This document shows positions 1-11,054 of a stretch of DNA of 64,000 nt, piece after piece. The notes beneath the pieces are model-generated. The model saw nothing but the letters and a program-made list of their open reading frames with translations. It was not told the DNA's origin and ran no database searches. Made by a program: the position numbers and the translations under genes. The stretch's first letter is position 1. Each line of letters starts with the position of its first letter. The stretch lies in NCBI GenBank assembly GCA_030280995.1, contig JASXTE010000016.1, positions 25,443,501 to 25,507,500 on the forward strand. Reading direction: 5' to 3'. Source of the DNA: Hemileia vastatrix (taxonomy: Eukaryota; Basidiomycota; Pucciniomycetes; Pucciniales; Zaghouaniaceae).

Positions 1-91
1 TAAAGTATTCATCAACCTGGAATATTTAAGGGACACTCTAAATTTCAAGAGAGGGGATTGCTAGCAATTCACCCCTAGATTTCCCGTGGTG
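1..91. mobile_element. Right end of a CACTA-like non-autonomous DNA transposon
   Basis: The last 40 bases before position 92 read, on the - strand, CACCACGGGAAATC followed by TAGGGGTGAATTGCTAGCAA. This matches, with changes, the terminal inverted repeat of the complete element at 44614-44874, including the internal palindrome around TTGCTAGCAA (here 58-67). Family 1 gag sequence follows immediately, so the element appears to have inserted into the gag of element A. The left end lies outside the window. Assignment rests on one end only. Confidence 0.55.
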
Positions 92-590
92 AATCAGTTG
101 AATAATGGCAAACCTATGGTATTTTTAATGAATTTAAATAAAATATTAAAAGCCATTGAGCCTAACATGAATTTTAACTTATGAAAAGTTAACATAATAT
201 ATAAACTACCTATATCTGTCAGAGACATTGTTGTAGCTTGAACAATTAATGTTACCAAATATTATGACTTTATTAATATTTGTAATGATATATTGTTAAA
301 AAATAAGTATGAAGGAAGGTATTACACTTATAAACAAAATATTGAACCTATTAAAAATCTGAATTCAAAAACACTTCAGTAGAAGCAGAAAAAACCTACT
401 GCACCTGTAGTATCAAAAAATTATGAAACAAATACTTGTTATAAGTGTAAAAAACCTTGGGTTAAAAGTCAAAAATGTGAGAAGAATATAAATATTGTTG
501 AAAATAAACATGAATCTGAAATTGAAACAGAGAAAAGTAAAGATTCAAGTGATTATGACAGTAATATCTCATATAGTGATGAACATAAAG
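92..590 (+). pseudogene. Element A: Ty3/gypsy gag remnant with nucleocapsid knuckle
   Basis: Decayed capsid/nucleocapsid part of a family 1 Ty3/gypsy element. Translation in mixed frames parallels the gag of D and F, including the segment corresponding to FINICN and the run before the zinc knuckle. The knuckle lies at 437-478 and reads CYKCKKPWVKSQKC. Relatives have a CX2CX7HXC knuckle, and here the histidine position is Gln, so zinc binding is probably lost. Several in-frame stops occur before 420. The 5' part of gag and the 5' LTR are missing, cut by the transposon end at 91. Gag would have formed the particle and bound the RNA. Confidence 0.7.
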
Positions 591-595
591 TCTGT

Positions 596-1260
596 ATGTT
601 GCAAGATGATTTTTCCATTTTTGAAAATCCAATATTAAATATGGACTCAAATAAATCTTTATTGAATTTTGAGGATGCTGAAATCATTAAAGATATACAA
701 GCTTATAACTTTAGAATGACACCTATCATGGTTCCAGCTATCATTTCTGGTGAAAATGTAAATATAGTATTGGACCCAGGAGCTACTGGTTCTGTTCTTT
801 TTACTAATACATTACAGAAAATTAATAGTGAATATAAGTATAAGCTTGAACACCTTCAAAGTAAAAATTGGAGAGTTTTTGGATCAGTACTACAACCCAT
901 TGGTAGACACAAAGCTGCTGTTTTCTTTAAACATCAACATGGTTATGTTAGAGTAACTTGTGACTTTGAAGTAATGGATAGTAATAACTGTAATAACTAT
1001 TTTAACATTTGAAATGATATTCTGACTAAGTTTGGTGTGAAATTAGACGATGCTAATAACAATTTTATAATTGACATGAATGGTTAAAGGAAATTTAAAA
1101 TAAATTCTTTTAATGCAGTCTTACACATTGAGTCAGTAACAAATATTCTGTGCAAAGGAAAAGAATCCAATGAGATGGAACTTCTGGAAACAGAAATTTC
1201 ACAGCATCATTTAGCTCTCAGATAAGTAAAGCTGAGAAAAAAATATTTTGGACTTAATTA
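596..1260 (+). pseudogene. Element A: retroviral-type aspartic protease, broken
   Basis: The open stretch 596-1012 contains VNIVLDPGATGS near residue 59. This is the retropepsin active-site loop, which reads VLDSGAGGS in the D copy, so the Ser after the catalytic Asp is Pro here. The downstream block FNI*NDILTKFGVKL corresponds to WFIMGNDILTMFGVKL in D and shows a stop at 1010-1012 and another near 1085. It lies directly downstream of the gag knuckle and upstream of reverse transcriptase, the normal Ty3 order. The protease would have cut the Gag-Pol precursor. Confidence 0.75.
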
Positions 1261-1346
1261 AAACATTTCAAATGGCTTTTGCGCATGGTACAAATGAACT
1301 TGGCCTTGTAAAAGATCATGAGATGAAAATTAGTTAAACCTGTGAT

Positions 1347-2640
1347 ATGGATAATATTCCTGCTAGTCTTAAAAAGAAACCATACCCTGCTTCACCAATG
1401 AAGAGAAAAGACATAGAGGATAATATTATGATTTTATTAAAAATGAACATTTTTGAAAAGGTTGAAGCTACACCAAAATATTGTGTAATATCACCAGTGC
1501 TAATTTCTTATGAACCAGATAAAGCAAGACTGTGTGGTAATTATAGAGCATTAAATACATTTACAGTAGATGATATTTATCCCTTGCCAAGGATTGCCTT
1601 TTACATGCTACCCTTAAAGGTGCTAAGTATATAATTTGCTTAGATGGAAATAAAGGGTACCATCGAATTCCTGTTAAAAGGAATTCACAGAACTTTTTGT
1701 TGATAAAAACACACATGGAAATTTATAAATATGTCAGGATGCCAATTGGACCAAAAAATGCTGCATCATTATTTCAGAAGTTAATGGATATAAAATTCCA
1801 TAATGAAATGATTGAGGGATGGTTAATGGTATACATTGATGACATCATATTTTTCTCTAAGACATATAATGAACACTTAATCCATTTAAAGAAGGTATTT
1901 CAGAAAATGGATGAAATAAAAATGTCCCTTGCATTGAAAAAATTTAAATTTGGGTTTGAACCTTTAAAAGTGCTTGGTAATATTGTATCTGGCTTACAAA
2001 TATGTGTAGACCAAAATAAAGTGGCTGCAATAAAAAATCTTGGCATTCCTCAAAATTTAAAGTATGTACAGTCTTTTCTTGGTATGTGTGGTTATTATAG
2101 AAAATATATAAAAAACTACCAATTAATTGCTGCACCATTTACCACACTGATAAAGAAATCAGAAGCTTTCATTTGGAACAATAAAAGAAAACAGGCTTTT
2201 GATAAGTTGAAAGAATGTTTGATGACAACTCCTATCTTGGGATTACCAGATTTTCAATTGCCTTTTTTAGTATTTACAGATGCAAGTTTTATTGGTCTGG
2301 GTGCTGTTTTGCATCAAAAACAACTTATTGAAGGAAAAATGTCAGAAGTAGTAATTTGCTATATTTCACGTACTCTAATAAGAAGTGAATTGAAATATGG
2401 TGCTACTCAACTTGAATTTTCAATGGTAGTATGGGATCTTGAGAAGCTACATTATTACCTTGAAGACCAAAAAATTGAGTTAATAACTGACTGTAGTGCA
2501 GTTAAGTCACTTTTAAACATGAAAACTCCTAATAGACACATGTTGAGATGGAAATTAGCTGTACAAGAATACAGAGGACGGATGACTATTACCCATAGAG
2601 CAGGAACCTTACAATCAAATGTAGATTTGTAATCTAGAGT
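1347..2640 (+). pseudogene. Element A: reverse transcriptase and RNase H, broken
   Basis: Two open segments (1347-1634 and 1697-2632) form the reverse transcriptase and RNase H of a Ty3 element. Visible motifs are KARLCGNYRALNT, then CLDGNKGYH in the frameshifted gap near 1640, and the catalytic YIDD box in MVYIDDIIFFSKT near 1830-1860. The connection KYVQSFLGMCGYYRKY follows. RNase H begins at FTDASFIGLGAVLH near 2275. A frameshift at about 1615-1645 and the stop at 2630-2632 break the frame. The catalytic aspartates survive despite decay, so this copy was degraded after it ceased to be active. Confidence 0.9.
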
Positions 2641-4265
2641 ACCTCTGCCTAATAAAAATGATAATCCTGCTTATGTTCCTGAATCAGAGATTATTAACAT
2701 TTATGGAATTTATATTGTAGATCTTGAGGATGAATTTATGCAATAAATTCTTGAAATGTATGCTTCAGATCCTGACTTGAGTAAACTCACTAAAATATTA
2801 AATGATCCATCTTATGCTTCAATGAATGCTTTAATAAAAACATTACCAAATAAGTATAAAGAAGCATTATAAAAAGGAAAATTTTCCATTGAGGATGGTT
2901 TTATATATTACAGGAAAAAATTAAATAATGTGATTGTAATTTCCCCTTCAATGAAGGAGTTAATGTTAAGTATATGTCATGATAATATCTTAGCAGGTCA
3001 TTTTGACTACCATATAGCATTAACCAGTGTAAAAAACACAGCTTGGTGGATTAACATATCTGAGGATGTTCAAAAATATGTTGAGACATGTGATTATTGT
3101 CAAAAATCTAAAATATTAACAGAAAAAAGGGCTGGGTTATTGCAACAAATTGAGAAAACAAAATCTCCATAGGAAATAATTAACATGTACTTTGTAACAG
3201 GTTTGCCAATAGCAGGGCATAAGAGTTACTACTACTGCTGGGTAATTGTAGATAGATTTACAAAAATGTGTAAATTTATTCCTACCCACAAAGAGGTTTC
3301 TGAAAAGGACTTAGCTTTTTTATGGTGGACACAAATGTTAAATATAGCAGGTTTCCACAAAGCAATAGTTTCTGAAAGAGATCCAAAATTTACTTCTGAG
3401 TTCTGGACATCACTTATGTATGTTTCAGGGTGTCAATTAAAACTTTCTACAGCACACTATCTACAAACTGATGGGCTAGAAGAAAGAATGATAAAAAATT
3501 TAGAAGATATGATATGAAGATATTGTGCTTTTGGTCTTAACTTTTAAGACAATAACAAATTCACACATGATTGGGTAACCCTTATCCCAGGTTTAGAATT
3601 TGCATACAATAGTACAGTACATTCTGTCACTCGCAAAAAGCCATTTTAGTTATGGTTGTGTTATGTACCTAATACCCCTTCTAAAAATCTTAATAAATTA
3701 CCTATATTGGATATCCTTCCAGGTACTAAATCTTTTCTTCAGATGCAATAATTATGCAGAAAACATGCTCAAAAATGTATAAATAAGGCATTTTAGTATG
3801 AGAAGAAAAGATGGGATAAAGCCCATAAAGAAAAAATGTTCAAAGAGGGTGATGAAGTCCTTATTTCAACACTAAATTTCATTTATATAGTAATTTTAAA
3901 TTGAAGGATCCATTCTTTAGATCATTTGTTGTAAAAAAGATGGTTGGTAACAATGCTGTTGAGGTTATTCTATATGCACCAAATGATAGAAAACATCCAG
4001 TATTTCTCATTCTCTTATAAAACCATACCATTCTAATTATACTGCTCTATTTCCAAGAAGATCAGGAAAGCATAAACAGCAACCTGAAGAAATAGTTGAG
4101 AAGGCAGAAATTAAAAAGATACTTAAAAAGAGACACCTTACAAAAGAAAATAAAGTTGAGTATCTATTAAGATTGAAAAATAAATCAAGTGAATATGGCC
4201 AGTGGATTCCAGAAAATGAAATCTCTGATCTTAAAAATCTCTTAAAAAAATTTAAATCAAAATAA
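2641..4265 (+). pseudogene. Element A: integrase with C-terminal chromo-like domain, broken
   Basis: The zinc-binding HHCC region is visible at 2955-3115 as CHDNILAGHF followed by CDYCQKSK. The DDE core follows: IVDRFTKM at about 3245, SERDPKFTSEF at about 3375 and the glutamate region LEERMIKNLEDM ending at 3517. Stops at 2743-2745, about 2870, 3170-3172, 3515-3517 and later break the frame. The end (about 4090-4265) resembles a chromo-like tail, IKKILKKRHL then LLRLKNKSSEYGQWIP, close to the same part of F. It ends about 100 bases before the polypurine tract of the 3' LTR. The enzyme would have joined cDNA to the chromosome. Confidence 0.87.
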
Positions 4266-4362
4266 TACTCTTTACTCAGTTTATGTATTATAGAAAATTT
4301 AAAAAAATTTCTATTCACTCCTTTCTTTTAATTAAAATGTCTTAAAATTTTTTACTTTTTTA

Positions 4363-4750
4363 GGTGAGGGAGTGTCAGCCTAGATATCCCAAGGACTGAG
4401 AATTTATAATACTTAAAAAAAGATAACCTTATATACATTAAGCTTATATCTTTAAAATAAGGTTAAAACAATAATATATATCATGATATTACATATATAT
4501 ATAATTATTATACTTTTATATAACTTATAGTAGCTTAAATAGCTTATCAATAGCCTAATAATGCTTATTAAGGTCTTAATGGATTCATAATATAATTATC
4601 TTAAGTGATATTAATAAATTGTTGACATACATAAGCTTATATGAATACATAAATCTCATATTCAGTGAAATATGCAGAATAATATGTATATTTAGGTCTA
4701 TAAGTGGGCTTAAGCCTCTTAATAGCCTTTAACCTTTGTTTTTCTGCTTA
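4363..4750 (+). mobile_element. Element A: polypurine tract and start of 3' LTR (family 1)
   Basis: GGTGAGGGAG at 4363-4372 is a polypurine tract followed directly by TGTCAGCC at 4373, the same LTR start seen in D and F. The LTR then becomes an AT-rich stretch that I cannot follow against the other family 1 LTRs beyond about 4750, so the right limit is approximate. It is either strongly diverged or truncated. Confidence 0.65.
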
Positions 4751-5489
4751 TTTAAGATCACATGGATGTATTCAGTGGACTCACAAAGCGTACAGAAGCA
4801 TATACATCATTTTCAGGCACATACACTCAGTTTGCACAACTTAATCTGCTTCCTTGGATGGATATTCATGGATTTATGGGTTGGGAGGTCATTTCTAGGT
4901 TAATATATTTACTTGGGATGTTATTGGGGGCTTGGAAATTTCATTTTTTTCCTTTATATGCTTTGGGTTTCATTATATCCTCTTTAAATGAGTTATTTTA
5001 CCTGTTTCTTTATGGTATCCACTTTTATCTGGATTTTTTTTATGGTATGGGTCTGTGTTATCATTAATTGTGATGGAGGGTCCTTACTGGAGGTCTGGGT
5101 GTTGAATCTGCTTGAAGTGGACTCCATGGGGAGGTTATGGGCCCTCAAAGTGCTGTAATTTCCGGGGATAGAAGTGACATCATCTGGATTGAAGGTCTGT
5201 GCACTCCAGTGGATTTTGTTGATTATTAGATATCACTTACTTAATAAAATTCAAATAAACATTATAATACAATTATTATCATTTATAATTATATTATAAT
5301 GCCTTTATAAAATGATATTATCTTTATATAAGCTATAACTATATTCTATTTATCTATTTTCCACCACTAGCACTCATTTAAATCCAAGTATTGTGAGTTT
5401 TATTTGAGTATAATTATTTTATTTGTCTTCCCTTGAGTTTTAATCACCAAATTATTTATTAATAAGTAGTAGGATCATTAAAAAAACTA
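4751..5489. other. Unassigned segment between elements A and C
   Basis: This stretch contains a less AT-rich portion (about 4755-5220) and then an AT-rich portion (5220-5490). An ORF at 4762-5067 (+) encodes a 101-residue hydrophobic protein (MDVFSGLTKRTEAYTSFSG at its start) with Phe/Leu/Tyr-rich segments in its second half. I do not recognise it and find no second copy in the window, so I do not call it a gene. The sequence separates the LTR start of A from the truncated gag of C and may be a fragment of another insertion. Confidence 0.4.
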
Positions 5490-6270
5490 TTAAACCATAC
5501 TTATATACTAGATACACGGACAGTAATGGTGAGAATAGTTTTAGAGGTGTTTATGGCAAGTCCAGGTTGTGCTCTTATTGTAACAGGAGGGGACACAAGG
5601 CTGGACAATGTTTTTTTTTGGATAGGGACTTGGATGCTTTTAGAGTTAAATTTGATGGAAAGGTTTATAAATTCCCTGATGGATCTTTCATCAAGCCCAG
5701 TGAAGGTCAAGCTCCCTCGGATTTGGATAGGAGGAATATGTATTTGGGAAAAAGGACCAGGTTTGAAGAGTTACCTGGTGATGATGAAGAAAAGGTTAAA
5801 GGCGGTAAAGTTGAAGATGTTAAAGATGTGGAAAAGGTAGATAAATAAAAAGGTAAAGAGCTCAATAAGGCCACATACTCAACTTCATTTGGTGGTTTGG
5901 AGTTATCTTCTGTAGTTAGGTCAGAGGAAAGTTGTATGGTGTGTTAATACAAGTTCGATGCTGCTAGAAGGGCAGCTGCTACTAAAGCTAAGATCAGAAT
6001 ACAGAGCCAATTAAGGGATAAACAGGGAAAGGCAGAAATCAAAAAGTTGGAAAATAAACCTTACTCTAAGGATGAAATTTATAATATGCAGAAGGGGATG
6101 GCTGATATGGGGCCTCCTAGTTTTCAAAAGTTGGATATAAATGGTGATCCTATGCTTGTGGATGAAGATTCGGAATCTGAGGAGGATGTACCTTTGGCAT
6201 CTCTCCCCAGACCAAGTTTTAGTTGTCCTACTCCTATGGAAGGGGTAAGGAGGACCAGTGATTGATCTGG
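5490..6270 (+). pseudogene. Element C: gag 3' part with CCHC zinc knuckle
   Basis: The segment begins in the middle of gag. At about 5567-5610 it encodes CSYCNRRGHKAGQC, a canonical CX2CX4HX4C nucleocapsid knuckle, followed by FFLDRDLDAFRVKFDGKV. Element E has the matching block CSYYSRRGNNSNDC plus a related downstream segment, which defines family 2. Further downstream KPYSKDEIYNMQKGMADMG (from 6053) has a counterpart in E. Stops near 5848 and 5946, and at 6263-6265, interrupt the frame. The 5' LTR and capsid-coding part are missing. The product would have packaged element RNA. Confidence 0.8.
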
Positions 6271-6274
6271 ATTA

Positions 6275-7153
6275 GTGAAAGTAGCCGGTGATGGAGCTAG
6301 GGTTATTAGTAGTGAAGATGTTATTATGGGGGGTAAAGATGGCAATGTGGGTCCCCAAGAGGAGCCCAGGGCAAAGGTAACAAAATTTAGGGCTCAATAT
6401 GAGAGGCCAATTTTTTCTGGACAAGAGAATGTGATGGAAACAGTTTTAGGAAGATTGATTCAACTTCAAGTTCCTTTATCCTTAGGCAAATTATTTACAA
6501 TTAGTCCAGCCCTTGCAGAAAAGCAGAAGAAGCATCTTACAAGGAGAAGAGTGTCCACAGGCGAGGTGGAATATATATGTTAAAATGCTGAGAAGTTTGG
6601 TGAGGAGGTGGAAACTCATTTTTATGAAACTTTAGGATATTTGATGGTTACTATAAATAGTAGAGAGGTAAAGGCCTTGGTCAATTCAGGGTCTCAAATT
6701 AATTTTGTTTCTTTAGAGCAAGAAACAATTATAGGCTTGCCGATTAAAACTGGTACTGGGGGAAACCTCAGAGGTATTTGAGGGCATGCAACAGAGCTGA
6801 TGGTTACGGCTGAGCATGTCAAATTAGGTATTGGTGGTTCTATTGGTAAGGTTCACTTTTATGTGGCCAGAGGGGCAGTTAAAACTGTTCTTGGTGGTCC
6901 TTTTTTGATGGATTTTGAAGCCCGGAATGGATATTGGTCTGGAATGGGTATTAGTTTGGAGATTATTGGAGAGGATATGAGGAGGTTACATATGCGGTTG
7001 GCACCCTTTGAAGATGAAGGTTGGGAGACACGGCCAGGGATCACTACTCTGTGTCAGTGTTTTACTTGCATCAAGAAGCAGTGTATTAAATGGATGGCTT
7101 CTGGTGAATTGTGTTTAGAGGGGAATTTTGGAAACCCTCATTTTTTAATGTAG
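6275..7153 (+). pseudogene. Element C: protease region with mutated active site
   Basis: Encodes the block VGPQEEPRAKVTKFRAQYE and then a retropepsin-like domain. Its catalytic loop reads LVNSGSQINFVS near 6675, whereas E reads LVDSGSQINLIS, so the essential Asp has become Asn. The domain continues through GKVHFYVARGAVKTVLGG and FLMDFEARNGYW, both parallel to E. There is a stop near 6581-6583 and another at about 6780. In the intact element this protease would have processed the polyprotein. Here it is inactive by both the catalytic change and the stops. Confidence 0.82.
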
Positions 7154-7407
7154 TAGGGGCTGATAACTCTAATGTTGAAATCTCTCCCCAGGATGAGATC
7201 CTGGATTACAATAGGTCAGCTCACTTGGTGATAATTCAAGTGGATTCTCAATAAGTTTGTGTTAATAATATGTTAAATTGTTATTATGTTTTCAAATTTT
7301 TGGTTGGTCTCACTTCTCTGTCAAGATTTTTGATCACATTCAAGAATGGATCAGGAGGGAAGATGAGAAAGATTATGTTGAATAAAAATTGGAATGGTTT
7401 ATTTTCT

Positions 7408-7650
7408 GACCTCAAGAAAGAGGGTAATCTGCAATTATTTCATCAAAATTCTATAAAAAATCTTAGTATAATTTAAACATAAAAAAATAATTCTTGTGAT
7501 AATTTGATTCCTGACCTCCAGAAAGAGGTTAAACTTCAATTATTTCATCAAAATTCTATAAAAAATCTTAGTATAATTAAAACACAAAAAAATATTTTTT
7601 GTGATAATTCAATTCCAGTCCTCCAGCAAGAGGTCAAACTGCCAACTTTT
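7408..7650 (+). repeat. 105-bp in-frame tandem repeat in element C
   Basis: Units start at about 7408, 7513 and 7618, an exact spacing of 105 bp (35 codons), and all lie in one reading frame. The unit encodes KEVKLQLFHQNSIKNLSII plus a short Asn-rich linker. The second copy is close to the first and the third is partial. The repeat lies between the protease and RT regions. No counterpart is visible in E, so this looks like a lineage-specific expansion. Confidence 0.8.
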
Positions 7651-8209
7651 TTACGGGTGATTTTAAGATGGATAAGGGAATTAAAGGTGTTGGCAAATTT
7701 GTTGAAAAATTAGACAAGGGAAAAGTGAAAAGGTTTAAATTTAATAAAAATATAAAATATTATTCTTCTTATTTTGATTCTGATTCTGAAAATGAAGAAA
7801 ACTTTATTTATAAAATTTTTAATGGTGATACAAAAATTAATATTTTACCTCAAGCTTATGTAGATGTGGAGGCAGCAAAATATAAGAAGGTAGAAAATAA
7901 AATCCAACCAATTAATGAACCACTACCCACTGAATTATATCCACCTTTGAGAAAACCAAGGCTATCAAGAGATCCTTATAAATGTCCCTTGGTGAAGAAT
8001 CTGCCCAAATTTTATGAAACATAAAGAATCACTTTTGATAAATTACATGTTGTTAATTTTGGACCTGATGGTTGGTTGTCTGGAGAAGAGAAGATGTTGT
8101 TGTTGGATGTGATGGTCAAGAAAGAGAAGGCCATTGCTTTAGTAGAAGATGAGAGGGGTGTGTTGAAGCACTCCTATGGTGAGCCTTAAAAGATTCCTGT
8201 AGTATGTCA

Positions 8210-8214
8210 TGAAC
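8210..8214. other. Left target-site duplication of element D (TGAAC)
   Basis: TGAAC directly precedes the TGTCGG end of the left LTR and is repeated directly after the right LTR at 19381-19385. Five-base duplications are typical of Ty3/gypsy integration. Removing D and one copy restores the reading frame of element C across the site. Confidence 0.95.
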
Positions 8215-9341
8215 TGTCGGTCAGTTGTCTAGAAGAAGGTAAGGAAAAGAAGAGAAAAGGAGGAGGACAAGGGAAAAAATAAAAGAAAGAAACTGTAATA
8301 GAGTATTTAATTTATTTAAAAGAAAAACAACAGCGAGTAACTTGAGAGATGACAAAAACTTAGGCTTTATTATTAATAATATTATTTAAGTTAAGGGTTC
8401 TGCGCGGCAAACACTTTTAATTACTATCAGACTTAAAGCAACCTTTAAATTGTTATATAGAATTTTAATTAGAATTGTATTACTAATAAAAAGAATATAA
8501 ATGTAATATAAAATTGTATTTAATTTGTTGAGTGTATAATAAGTGATGATGCTACAGGGGATTATCCAAGGCCCTTTTATAGGCAATGGGTCCTCTGAAG
8601 CGCCACTATATTTGTAAATACAATAATTAGAATAGAATAAAACAAGTATATCAAAGAGTAAGTGAAACATAACAATGTAGAGAAAAATATGAAACAAATA
8701 ATTAAAACCCCAATTAAGAATCCAATTTTCCCGCCATTAATTCCCAAATCGGTAAGTAAAAATAGTGAATAACGAAACAAGACTGGAAAATAGGAACTAT
8801 GAGAAAAATAATTCCAAACAGATGGTACAGTCTGATTTAAGGATATTTTAAGTGAAACAAAAAATACTTTGACTCAACAAAACATGTAATTAATCTCAAT
8901 TTAGTATAAATTAATTAATTGGTTTTTCCTGACACAATTAAGGGTCAAAAGAAGCGTCATTAATTATTGTTTAGTATTATATGAAAGGTGTTATTTAATA
9001 TATAAATTTAAATAATTAATTTAAATATATTATAAGTCAATTTTACACTTATAATTATAATATATGTTTTTTAATTAATAAAATATAAATTTATAATTAT
9101 TAAATACATAAAAATGCGCCATTATTTGTAGAATATATTATATTATGTTCAATTTAAATGTATATAAAAATTTATATAACCAATAAAATTAATATAACAC
9201 TTGTATATAATAAAATACTTATATAATTTTATTATGCAATAAAATATTAATTTATATTCATTAAATACAATTCTTACCCACTCTTTCAGGTTTTATAAGT
9301 TACATATCATTTACTGGACTCCTGGAATAGCCTGGCTGACA
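8215..9341 (-). mobile_element. Element D 3' LTR (family 1, 1127 bp)
   Basis: On the - strand it starts TGTCAGCCAGGCTATTCC and ends ACCGACA, so both ends carry TG...CA. It matches 18254-19380 and the solo LTR at 48053-49190 almost throughout. ORFs inside it recur in all three LTR copies only because the DNA is repeated, and I do not regard them as genes. Confidence 0.95.
8570..8583 (-). promoter_or_regulatory. TATA box of family 1 LTR
   Basis: On the - strand CCTATAAAAGGGC is a strong TATA-type core promoter. It is conserved at 18609-18622 and in the solo LTR at 48822-48833, at the same place relative to the LTR ends, and is followed downstream by an AATAAA-containing stretch. Confidence 0.7.
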
Positions 9342-9830
9342 AAAGGAATTCGAAGCACTAAAAACGGCGTTCACCACAGCCCCAATTCTTTGACATTTTA
9401 ACCCTTCTGCCTCGACAATAGTTGAGACAGATGTGAGCGATTATGCAATTGCAGGGGTCATCTCCCAATTAAATCCTGAAAAAAATTTGTTTCATCCTGT
9501 TGCTTTTGAGTCACGCAAACTCATAACTGCAGAATTAAATTATGAAATTCATGACAAAGAGCTTTTAGCTATTATCCATTGTCTTAAAAAATGGCGTTCT
9601 TTTCTTCTCAGCCTAAATAGTCCTTTTCAAATCTTAACAGATCATAATGCTTTGAAATACTTTATGTCTTCTTAAGTGTTAACCAGGCGTCAAGCCAGGT
9701 GGGCTGAATTTTTGTCTGAATTTTCTTTCTCTATTTCCTATCGCCAAGGAAAAAACTGCATTGTCCCAGATATCTTTTCACGTCGGGACAACGTTTACCC
9801 ACAGCGGGGGGAAGCATTTGCTGACAAGAA
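9342..9830 (+). pseudogene. Family 4 chromovirus fragment: end of RT and RNase H
   Basis: Starts abruptly at the LTR edge with a segment corresponding to the end of reverse transcriptase (FEALKTAFTTAPIL). RNase H follows: ETDVSDYAIAGVISQLNPEK near 9427, then AFESRKLITAELNYEIHDKE and QILTDHNALKYFMSS. The thumb-to-integrase part RQARWAEFLSEFSF and VPDIFSRRD is present. In-frame stops occur at 9391-9393 (TGA) and 9673-9675 (TAA). The frame is otherwise continuous. Gag, protease and most of RT are absent, removed at the junction with the D LTR at 9341/9342. RNase H would have removed the RNA template. Confidence 0.93.
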
Positions 9831-11054
9831 CCCAGCAAATGTGCAATCAATCTTCAAAGAATCAATGTTAACGACTCATCAACTTAATTTGATGACAATT
9901 CAATCTTTTCGAAATCCACTATCCAACATCCTCGAAGATCAGTCGAAGGACGAATATTGTTTAGGGTTAAAAGACAAAATACTCTCAAAGCAAGGGGCCA
10001 TAAGATTTAGTATTGAATCAGGTCTATTAGTCTTTGAAGGTAGGGTAGTCATACCCGACAACAATGAGATAAGATTATGGATTTTCAACAGTCAACATGA
10101 TTCTCCATTAGCTGGTCATTTTGGGGTTGATAAAACCTACTAGTTAATAGCGAGGGATTTCCTCTGGCCAGGTATGACCAGGGAAATCAAGGCATATATA
10201 AAAGCTTGTTACAAATGTATTAGGAATAAGGCTCCCCGTCACCCAAAGCATGGGTTGCTTCAACCACTTCCTATTCCCTCTAAACCTTGAGAATCTTTAT
10301 CGATGGATTTCATTTCTCAACTTCCTATTTCTAATGATTTTGATGCTATATTAGTAATAGTAGATAGATTTTCAAAAATGTCTATTTTCATTAAAACCAC
10401 TACTACTGCTACAGCAGATGATTTGTCAAAATTGTTTCTAGAATATGTATTTTCTAAACACGGCTTACCAAATGATATTATTTCAGATAGAGGCTCATTT
10501 TTTGTATCCACATTCTGGACCCAACTGTGTCGACAACTCAATATCACAAGGAACCACTCCACAGCCTATCACCCTGAAACCGATGGTCAAACAGAAAGAG
10601 TTAACCAAATCCTCGAACAATATCTTCGAATGTATGTCAGTTACCAACAAGACGATTGGACCACATGGTTACCATTGGCCGAATTTGCTTATAATAACTT
10701 GACTCATTCTTCGAAACAACAATCTCCCTTCGAAACCATTTATAGACGACATCCTCGATTCAACTCAATCCATGTAGGAACTAATCATCCTGACGAACAT
10801 TATCTTTGAACTATATCACGACTTCAAGAAGAACTTAAAACAAATTTGGAATCAGCAATTCAAAGATACAAGGAACAGGCCGACAAACATCGACAATCTG
10901 CTCCTTCCTTTAAACCAGGCGACAAAGTATGGCTTGACGCACGAAACATTCAAACAATACGACCATCAAAGAAACTGGCTGAAAAGCGCTTGGGACCATT
11001 TGAAATCGACTCTGAAGTCTCTAAAACTGCATTTCGACTCAAGTTACCTCCTAA
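9831..11054 (+). pseudogene. Family 4 chromovirus fragment: integrase
   Basis: The HHCC zinc domain reads HDSPLAGHFGVDKTY then CYKCIRNKAPRHPKHG (about 10095-10255). The DDE core is complete: MDFISQLPISNDFDAILVIV at 10303, SDRGSFFVSTFW at about 10480 and the glutamate in DGQTERVNQILEQYLR near 10590. The C-terminal GPFEIDSEVSKTAFRLKLP follows. Stops are at 10141-10143 (TAG), 10288-10290 (TGA) and 10807-10809 (TGA), with a frameshift near 11055. Each stop is one C-to-T or G-to-A change away from a plausible Gln, Trp or Arg codon. Best preserved integrase in the window. Confidence 0.95.

Larger units (their letters stand above)
7154..8214 (+). pseudogene. Element C: protease-RT linker and start of reverse transcriptase
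   Basis: The first part contains a 35-residue tandem repeat, described separately. The segment 7668-8024 includes FDSDSENEENFIYKIFNG and then KPRLSRDPYKCPLVKNLPKF, which parallels RPLLSRDLYCTPLVKNPPDF in E. It continues to VVNFGPDGW and ERGVLKHSYGEP. The frame is interrupted at 8022-8024 and near 8187. The coding sequence stops at 8214 inside a Cys-His-Glu-Leu stretch, where element D inserted, and resumes without loss at 19381 after the TGAAC duplication. Confidence 0.8.

Noticed and set aside
7270..7713. Tandem ORFs near 7.3-7.7 kb as separate small genes
   Set aside because: They are parts of one element C frame interrupted by a stop, with a 105-bp repeat.
8386..8780. ORFs (MFHIFLYIVMFH... 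type) recurring at 8.4, 18.4 and 48.5 kb
   Set aside because: They lie inside the three family 1 LTR copies and overlap TATA and terminal signals. Recurrence is due to the repeated DNA, and the length differs between copies.
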